Below, piece after piece: positions 12,280 to 17,869 of a DNA stretch of 17,869 nt (positions are counted from its first letter, which is position 1; each line of letters begins with the position of its first letter). Source of the stretch: JBCAXA01 sp039183535 (GTDB lineage Bacteria; Pseudomonadota; Gammaproteobacteria; Steroidobacterales; Woeseiaceae); NCBI GenBank assembly GCA_039183535.1, contig JBCDBO010000062.1, positions 1-17,869 of the forward strand, in the 5' to 3' direction. Both the position numbers and the translations under genes were made by a program. A model generated the notes under the pieces. The model was given only the letters and a program-made list of their open reading frames with translations. It ran no database searches and was not told the origin of the DNA.

Positions 12280-13566
12280 TTGGCAACCAAAATCAATAAA
12301 CAACAGGCCGATATCGCAAGACGCGCCGACACGCGTCGGGTCGCAAAACGCGCGTACATCGAGAACATTGCTCGTCGCGGTGTGCTCGCAAGTTTCAGTC
12401 GGCTTGAAAATGCCCGCGTTTGCGTGCGTGAAAATGGCGATAGCCATACGTTCGGGCAACCATCGGAACGGTTTCCGACGCCGGTCGTGATCGACGTATC
12501 GGATCCGCGGGCCTGGCCGGAGATCGCGTTCTTCGGTGCATTGGGCTCCGGTGAAGCCTTCATGCGCAACTGGTGGCATACATCACAACTAACGGAGTTG
12601 GTCCGAGTCCTGTTGTACGACCGGCACGTGCTCGACGGCCTTGAAAACGGGCTGGTCAGACTCGCGCGGCCACTTTTAAAGATGTGGTATCGCCTGCACC
12701 GCAACACGCGAAGCGGTTCGCGTCGCAATATCCAAGCGCACTACGACTTGGGCGATGAGTTTTTCGAGTTGTTTTTAGATGAAACGATGGCGTACTCGTC
12801 GGCGATCTTTACGTCAAAGTCGATGCAGTTGCGCGACGCATCAGTCGAGAAAATTGACCGGCTCTGCAGAAAGCTCGATTTACAGGCAGACGATCATTTA
12901 TTGGAGATAGGTTCGGGGTGGGGTGCACTCGCCGTGCATGCTGCGAAGAACTACGGCTGTCGTGTCACGACGGTCACCATTTCCGACAATCAGTTTGCCG
13001 CAACGCAGCGTCGCATCGCCGAGCAGGGACTCAATGATCGCGTGGAGGTGCGTTTACAAGATTATCGGGATATCGACGGGCGGTTTGACAAGATCGTATC
13101 GGTCGAGATGATCGAAGCGGTCGGGCATGACCATCTCGATCTGTATTTTCAACGCATTGACCATTTGCTGAAGCCCGAAGGCCTGGCGGCTATTCAAGCC
13201 ATAACGATCGTCGACCAGGACTTCGATAAGGCAAAACGCAGTGTCGATTTCATCAAACGGTATATTTTCCCCGGTGGCTTTTTGCCCTCGGCGACGGCAA
13301 TGTTGCGCTCGATGACGCGCCATACACAGTTGCGCCTGTTCCACCTTGAAGACATTGGGTTTCACTACGCCCGTACGCTTGAGGAGTGGCGCAAAACCTT
13401 CCACCGGCGCCTCGATGACGTTCGCTCGCAGGGCTACTCCGATGTGTTCATTCGGATGTGGTCGTTTTACCTGAGTTACTGCGAAGGGGCGTTTCTTGAG
13501 CGGGCGATTAGCGATGTGCAAATGGTCATTGCCAAGCCAAAAAACCGGACGGCTATTCGTTTTTAA
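12280..13566 (+). CDS. Cyclopropane-fatty-acyl-phospholipid synthase-like SAM methyltransferase
   Basis: The 428-residue protein belongs to the Cfa family, which transfers a SAM methyl group to the double bond of phospholipid acyl chains. Landmarks are GEAFMRNWW (91-99), NIQAHYDLGDEFFELFLDE (150-168), the SAM loop LEIGSGWGALA (208-218), VSVEMIEAVGH (273-283), IFPGGFLPS (329-337) and FIRMWSFYLSYCEGAF (390-405). Compared from memory with E. coli Cfa, E239 (here E279) and Y317 (Y363) are kept. The bicarbonate-site C139 and H266 align with S174 and Q306. Such changes fit the subfamily found in flavoprotein-DUF1365 clusters, so the product may be a methylated or methylene acyl chain, not a cyclopropane; that is inference. 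The TTG start is supported by AGGGA upstream. It is the last gene of the three-gene operon. Confidence 0.92.
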   Translation: MATKINKQQADIARRADTRRVAKRAYIENIARRGVLASFSRLENARVCVRENGDSHTFGQPSERFPTPVVIDVSDPRAWPEIAFFGALGSGEAFMRNWWHTSQLTELVRVLLYDRHVLDGLENGLVRLARPLLKMWYRLHRNTRSGSRRNIQAHYDLGDEFFELFLDETMAYSSAIFTSKSMQLRDASVEKIDRLCRKLDLQADDHLLEIGSGWGALAVHAAKNYGCRVTTVTISDNQFAATQRRIAEQGLNDRVEVRLQDYRDIDGRFDKIVSVEMIEAVGHDHLDLYFQRIDHLLKPEGLAAIQAITIVDQDFDKAKRSVDFIKRYIFPGGFLPSATAMLRSMTRHTQLRLFHLEDIGFHYARTLEEWRKTFHRRLDDVRSQGYSDVFIRMWSFYLSYCEGAFLERAISDVQMVIAKPKNRTAIRF

Positions 13567-13600
13567 GGTGCCTTGAGCTTCGCTAGTCGGCCCTTTAGCA

Positions 13601-13711
13601 TCACCGTATGAGCTCCCGGACAGGTCGCTGGCTTAGCGCCGCATCGTCATCATTCAGGCCGCCCAGCTCGAACGGCCGATGTGCGTCGCTGCCACCGAGC
13701 TGCCGGCGTCC
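13601..13711 (-). pseudogene. Possible 3' remnant of a PHP-domain gene
   Basis: Between cfa and tamA the minus strand reads 36 codons from an in-frame stop (13712-13714) to a TGA (13601-13603), with no start codon. It encodes QLGGSDAHRPFELGG, and GSDAH(R/S)P is a hallmark of the last metal-binding motif of PHP-domain phosphoesterases, usually near the C terminus. The simplest reading is the tail of a lost PHP gene. A chance match in a short open stretch cannot be excluded. The other parts of the 170-base gap show no gene and no clear terminator. Confidence 0.35.
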
Positions 13712-13736
13712 TTAAGCGACAAGCACGATAGCGGCC

Positions 13737-15470
13737 GTGTTCAGCGGACGTGTAGCAACGCATAGGGCGATCGTCGCTCTACTAGGCTCCTTGCTGGTCG
13801 CGTCATCTGCCGCTGCTGAATTACTGATCGACGGCGCAACGACAGCGCAAGCGCAAAATATTCGTTTGTTGAGTCGCATCAACAAGCTCGATTGCGGCGC
13901 GCCACCGTGGCTCGTGCGGTTACGGTTTTCAACGCTTGCCCCCGAGGCTGAGCGAGCCTTACAAGGCCTGGGTTTTTACCAAGCAACGTTGAATACGGCG
14001 CTTTCCTTTGAGAAGCCGTGCTGGGAGGCGCGGGTCACGGTTGTTCCAGGGCCGGCGGTTCGGGTGGGCCGGGTCACGGTCGAGCTGCAGGGCGACGGGC
14101 AGAGCGATGCGCGCTTGCTCGCGGCCACGCAAAGCGACGAGTTAGCGGTTGGGCAGCCGTTTAGCCATACGGCCTATCGACAACTTAAGCGACGCCTTGC
14201 GGCTGTTGCGGCAGAACGTGGTTACTTTGACGGCGAGTACACGGTTGCGCGTGTTGCTGTCGACCGCGCAACAAATTTGGTTGCCATCGAGCTCAGGTAC
14301 GCAACGGGCCAGCGCTACCGCTTCGGTGAGTTGGTTGTAACGCAGTCTCTGGTCGACGACTCGCTGATTGCTCGTTTCATTGATTGGCAGCCGGATGCAC
14401 CGTATGACGCAGCGACGTTGGCACAGCTGACGAATCGACTGCAGTCAAGCGGCTATTTCGACCGGGTCAGTGTTGAGCCGCGAATTCCCGACGTGTACGC
14501 ACCCGTCGATGTGTTTGCGTCGGCAGAGGGGTCTGGAAAGGCGCGCTACAGCATTGGGGCTGGCTACTCATCGGATATAGGGCCTCGCTTGCGCACCGGC
14601 GTCGAAGATCGGCGGGTCAATTCGCGCGGCCATCAATTCAACGGCGATCTATCGGTATCCCCGGTGTTAAGTTCGCTTGCAGCGGAGTATCGACGGCCGC
14701 TACGCGACCCAACGATTGAGTGGCTCAGTTACACGGTAGCCGCGCAGGAAGAAGATACCAATACAGCAGAAACGCAGTCTTTTACCCTGGGTCTTCGCCG
14801 CGTTAAGCGGCTCAATGGAGGCTGGCTGCGGGCGGACTCGCTGCGCTATGAGGTGAGCGAGTTCAAAGTCGGTGATATCGATGATCGCGCTCGATTGCTG
14901 ATGCCGAGTGTCGGTTTCAGTCGAGAATGGTCGGATGATGCGATTAATCCGAGCCAAGGTTACCGGCTGTCAGTGCGCGCGCGCGGAGCCGCTGAAGAAC
15001 TCGGTTCGACGACGAGCTTTGCGCAGTTGTTAGGAGACTGGAAGTGGATCACCAGCTTTGGCCCGAATACACGCCTTCTCGCCAGAGCAGCCGTTGGGCT
15101 CACGTTTGAAGACGATTTTAATGAGCTCCCCCCCACAGTGCGGTTTTTCGCCGGCGGCAATGAGTCGATTCGCGGCTTTGGCTTCGACACGCTTGGGCCG
15201 CGCGATGCTGATGGGATTGTTATCGGTGGCAGCCAATTACTAACAGCATCGTTGGAGTTGGAGCGGACGTTACGCGGTTCGATTGCCGGTGCGGTCTTTG
15301 TCGATGCCGGTAACGCCTTTGACGGCACTGAAGTGGATGCGCGCGTGGCAGTCGGTCTCGGCCTTAAGTGGCGCTCGCCGGTCGGTCCATTGCGTTTGTA
15401 TATCGCGAAGCCAACCAACTTTGACCAGCGCGACATTCGTCTGCACGTAAGTTTCGGGCCGGATCTATGA
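13737..15470 (+). CDS. tamA: Translocation and assembly module outer-membrane subunit TamA
   Basis: TamA is an Omp85-family outer-membrane protein that works with TamB in autotransporter assembly and in phospholipid or envelope homeostasis. The 577-residue product has a signal peptide (1-27, cut after SSAAA), three POTRA domains (about 28-110, 111-190 and 191-265) and a C-terminal 16-strand barrel. POTRA landmarks include LGFYQATL (78-85) and ERGYFDGEY. The barrel shows GAGYSSDIGPR and the lid-loop motif RFFAGGNESIRGF (469-481), and ends in FGPDL with a terminal hydrophobic residue. Two cysteines in POTRA1 (C53, C95) could form a disulphide. GTG at 13737 is the only start after an in-frame stop at 13713; no good ribosome binding site is seen. 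The stop overlaps tamB (ATGA). Confidence 0.95.
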   Translation: MFSGRVATHRAIVALLGSLLVASSAAAELLIDGATTAQAQNIRLLSRINKLDCGAPPWLVRLRFSTLAPEAERALQGLGFYQATLNTALSFEKPCWEARVTVVPGPAVRVGRVTVELQGDGQSDARLLAATQSDELAVGQPFSHTAYRQLKRRLAAVAAERGYFDGEYTVARVAVDRATNLVAIELRYATGQRYRFGELVVTQSLVDDSLIARFIDWQPDAPYDAATLAQLTNRLQSSGYFDRVSVEPRIPDVYAPVDVFASAEGSGKARYSIGAGYSSDIGPRLRTGVEDRRVNSRGHQFNGDLSVSPVLSSLAAEYRRPLRDPTIEWLSYTVAAQEEDTNTAETQSFTLGLRRVKRLNGGWLRADSLRYEVSEFKVGDIDDRARLLMPSVGFSREWSDDAINPSQGYRLSVRARGAAEELGSTTSFAQLLGDWKWITSFGPNTRLLARAAVGLTFEDDFNELPPTVRFFAGGNESIRGFGFDTLGPRDADGIVIGGSQLLTASLELERTLRGSIAGAVFVDAGNAFDGTEVDARVAVGLGLKWRSPVGPLRLYIAKPTNFDQRDIRLHVSFGPDL

Positions 15471-17869
15471 CCCGGCGATGGCTAAAACGTGCCGCACTTG
15501 CAGCAGTAGGTCTAGTCGGTCTAGTCATCGTAGCGCTTGGCGTTGTTGTCGGCACGTCGGCCGGCACCCGCCTGCTCGCGGGTCTTGCGAACGATGCGAG
15601 TGACGGCGTAGTGTCGATAGACGGCGCCGCAGGCACGCTTCTAACGGGTGCGGAGTTTGCAGCGGTGGTGGTCGCCACCGACGGCGTAACGCTGCGCTTG
15701 CAGGACACACGTATCGATCTGGCGTTAGCCGCCTTGTTCCGCGGTGCGCTCGATATTGAGGAGCTGCGGGTTGGCGCATTGCGCGTCGATATCGCGCCGC
15801 CGCAAGCGTCAGGTGCAACGAGCGACGCGGCGCCAACGGTACCGATCGCGCCGCTGCCACTCAGTCTGCGGCATTTGCGCATTGATTCGGCCGAGATTCG
15901 AAGCGTCGACGCCATCATCAGCGCATCTGTAGAGACAGCGCTAACGTGGACCGGTGCGACCGTCCGTTTGACCGGCATGGCAGCGCGTGTGGCCGATGTC
16001 ACTGTCACGGGGCGAATCGAGATTGCTGCGGCTGCGCCACTGCAGCTTGCCGCGGAGTTGTCTTGGCAAACGGAGCCACCTTTGCCGGTGGCCCGCGGCG
16101 ACCTGCGCGCGAACGGTTCTATAGACGAGTTGACGATCGCACACGAGCTGCTGGCGCCGTTGCAGATTCGGTCGGTAGGTGGGGTCTCATTGGCGTCTGC
16201 AGCCGAGCCGGTCGTTTCCTTTGAGCACACCTGGCCGCAACAGCGCTTGGAGAGCGTCGGCGCGGACGACATAGGACTTGGTGCTGGGTCGCTCGAGACT
16301 CGCGGTCCGCTCGCTGCGGTTCAATGGCGCTTGCGGACACCGATAACGCAAGCGGCTTTGTCGGCGACCATCGACGGCGCCGGTACGCTTAACGCCAGCG
16401 AACTCACCGTTGATCAGGCGGAGTTGCAGGTCGCCGATGTCGGCGCTATCACATTCGACGGCAGTGCCTCCTGGCAGGGTGGCGAGCGAGTGGCACGCGC
16501 CAATTTTGCCGCCGACGTAGCCGCCATGCCGGTCGCCGACCTTACACTGCCAGAACGTGTTTCTATCGCCGGCCGGGTCGAACATCTTTCCGGTTCGGGC
16601 GCAAGCACAACCGTCATCGACTTTGACGGTGAGCGTGCAAGTGACCTTCGGGGCCGAATTCGCCTTGCGGATGGTCGACTAACGCTACGAGGGCTGGAGG
16701 CAGTCTTAGGCGCGGATAGCGTCCGTCTGGATGGTTCGCTCACGCGTGCTGACATAGCGCTCGAGGCGGCCGTCGCTGTTACTAACATCGGCGATTATTG
16801 GCCACTCGGTAGCGGGCGGGTCCGTGGCCGCGGCACGGCCAGCGGCGCGCTGTCGGCGCCGGTGCTGTCGGCTGAGCTGGTTGCCGATGCGCTGACTGTC
16901 CCGTCGCTTGAGGCGTCCCGGGTTGAGCTAGTAGCCACGTCTGTGTGGCCCGATGACGCAGACGTTCGGGTTGAGCTTACAGACGTGATCGGCCGGGGCC
17001 GGCCGATCGGGCAGTGGGTTCTCACCTACAACGGCGCGGCCGATGGGCATAACTGGGCCATTGCCGGGCGTAACGATGGTTTCCAGGTCGAGGCCGAAGC
17101 CAGAGGCGCACTGGCTGCACCGCGTCGTTACCAACTCGATTGGCGCGCGCTACGGGTTGGCAATGCGGCCCGCGGTATCTGGGAACTCGACCAAGCGGAT
17201 GCGGTTTTGACTTGGAACGACGGTGTTGTCGAGCAGTCACCGCTGTGTTTGCGAGGTCCTGGATCGTTATGTGTCCAGGGTCAGTTTGGTGATGACAATG
17301 GCCGCGGGTCATTGCAGCTCGAGCGATTGCCACTGGCCCCGTTGTCCAATTGGTTCGCTCAAGAAATCCGGATTGACGGTGACCTTAATGCAACGCTCGA
17401 TGTGCGCTGGCTTGATGGCAACGCCAGCGGAACAGTCGACATCAGCGTTCCTGGTGCGGAGCTTGTCCCCGCGCAAACGGCCGATGCGTCTGAGCGTGCG
17501 CCGCTGCCGTTCAGTATCGATATTAATAGCAATCTTACCGACAGCAGCGTTGCAGCGACGGCCACGCTTGATGTATCCGATATTGGTGGATTGCAGGTCG
17601 TAGCGGATTTCGCCGACGTCATGAACCCGGCGACGGCGCTATCGATCAGAGCGGACGGGCAATTCAAGAACATCCAGTCCATCGACGCTTGGCTGCCGCT
17701 CGTTCGGATCGAGACCGCGAACGCACGGATCGATGTGGATGTCTCTGGTACGGCAGATGCTCCGGTCGCAAGCGCTGTGATTGAGCTTAAGGATTCGACG
17801 GCTCGAATCGCCGCCACCGGCACGCGCATTGGTGCGACCCGCATGGCAGTTAACAGAACGCGGAACAGC
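15467..17869 (+). CDS. tamB: Translocation and assembly module inner-membrane subunit TamB (partial, N-terminal 801 residues)
   Basis: TamB is a very long AsmA-like protein anchored in the inner membrane whose beta-taco body spans the periplasm to contact TamA, probably acting in lipid transport and outer-membrane protein assembly. The frame is open without a stop from 15467 to the window end, 801 codons. The usual length is about 1200-1400 residues, so the C-terminal DUF490 domain is missing from the window. Residues 9-29 form the N-terminal anchor after TRRWLKR. The body is a repetitive alternation of short strands (for example DGVTLRLQDTRIDLAL), with a cysteine pair CLRGPGSLC (C594, C602) that matches a paired-Cys feature of TamB. 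The start overlaps tamA by ATGA. Adjacency to tamA is the strongest support. Confidence 0.93.
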   Translation, partial: MTRRWLKRAALAAVGLVGLVIVALGVVVGTSAGTRLLAGLANDASDGVVSIDGAAGTLLTGAEFAAVVVATDGVTLRLQDTRIDLALAALFRGALDIEELRVGALRVDIAPPQASGATSDAAPTVPIAPLPLSLRHLRIDSAEIRSVDAIISASVETALTWTGATVRLTGMAARVADVTVTGRIEIAAAAPLQLAAELSWQTEPPLPVARGDLRANGSIDELTIAHELLAPLQIRSVGGVSLASAAEPVVSFEHTWPQQRLESVGADDIGLGAGSLETRGPLAAVQWRLRTPITQAALSATIDGAGTLNASELTVDQAELQVADVGAITFDGSASWQGGERVARANFAADVAAMPVADLTLPERVSIAGRVEHLSGSGASTTVIDFDGERASDLRGRIRLADGRLTLRGLEAVLGADSVRLDGSLTRADIALEAAVAVTNIGDYWPLGSGRVRGRGTASGALSAPVLSAELVADALTVPSLEASRVELVATSVWPDDADVRVELTDVIGRGRPIGQWVLTYNGAADGHNWAIAGRNDGFQVEAEARGALAAPRRYQLDWRALRVGNAARGIWELDQADAVLTWNDGVVEQSPLCLRGPGSLCVQGQFGDDNGRGSLQLERLPLAPLSNWFAQEIRIDGDLNATLDVRWLDGNASGTVDISVPGAELVPAQTADASERAPLPFSIDINSNLTDSSVAATATLDVSDIGGLQVVADFADVMNPATALSIRADGQFKNIQSIDAWLPLVRIETANARIDVDVSGTADAPVASAVIELKDSTARIAATGTRIGATRMAVNRTRNS

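Noticed and set aside
15364..16272. 302-codon minus-strand frame opposite tamA/tamB
   Set aside because: Composition is Ser/Ala/Thr/Arg-rich filler. The plus strand carries tamB, open for 801 codons with a start overlapping the tamA stop.
1..17869. Search for CRISPR arrays, insertion sequences, riboswitches and phage genes
   Set aside because: Reading the window showed no regularly spaced repeats, no transposase or integrase motifs and no recognisable riboswitch core.

Overview
The window is about 17.9 kb of chromosomal DNA from a Gram-negative proteobacterium, most likely a gammaproteobacterium. The evidence is a complete System I cytochrome c maturation (ccm) operon, an adjoining tamA-tamB pair for outer-membrane assembly, a tRNA-Cys/tRNA-Leu(UAA) pair in the order known from the E. 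coli glyW-cysT-leuZ cluster, and dense, moderately GC-rich coding. Nothing in the sequence fixes the genus. I see no insertion sequence, phage gene, CRISPR array or plasmid function. The window looks like core chromosome with some unusual gene architectures.

Layout: 1-126 holds the 3' end of a tRNA (probably Cys) and a complete tRNA-Leu(UAA). 376-981 encodes a small membrane-anchored protein of unknown function. Converging on it (1002-2192, minus) is an ExeA/GspA-like AAA protein with degenerate nucleotide-binding motifs fused to an FHA domain. From 2464 to 9203 runs a tight operon, ccmA-ccmB-ccmC/D-ccmE-ccmF-ccmG-ccmH-ccmI. Most junctions are ATGA stop/start overlaps, so it is almost certainly one transcript with translational coupling. 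Its products export or handle haem (CcmABCD), chaperone it (CcmE), reduce the apocytochrome (CcmG, CcmH) and ligate haem to it (CcmF, CcmH, CcmI). There is no separate ccmD: a CcmD-like segment is fused to the C terminus of CcmC through one additional transmembrane helix.

9196-13566 is a lipid-modification block. An acyl-CoA/acyl-lipid delta-9-type desaturase (minus) is divergent from a flavoprotein oxidoreductase, a DUF1365 protein and a cyclopropane-synthase-like methyltransferase. The methyltransferase keeps the SAM site but appears to have lost two of the bicarbonate-site residues of E. coli Cfa. The block may therefore make a product other than a simple cyclopropane fatty acid, for example methyl-branched, methylated-unsaturated or furan-type lipids. 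This is inference.

After a 170-bp gap carrying a possible PHP-domain gene remnant on the minus strand, tamA (13737-15470) and tamB (15467 to the window edge, incomplete) follow with an ATGA overlap. They encode the outer-membrane and inner-membrane parts of the translocation and assembly module.

The best candidates for something undescribed are the CcmC-CcmD fusion with a topology-correcting helix, the desaturase/flavoprotein/DUF1365/Cfa-like lipid module, and the ATPase-FHA fusion whose ATPase motifs are eroded.
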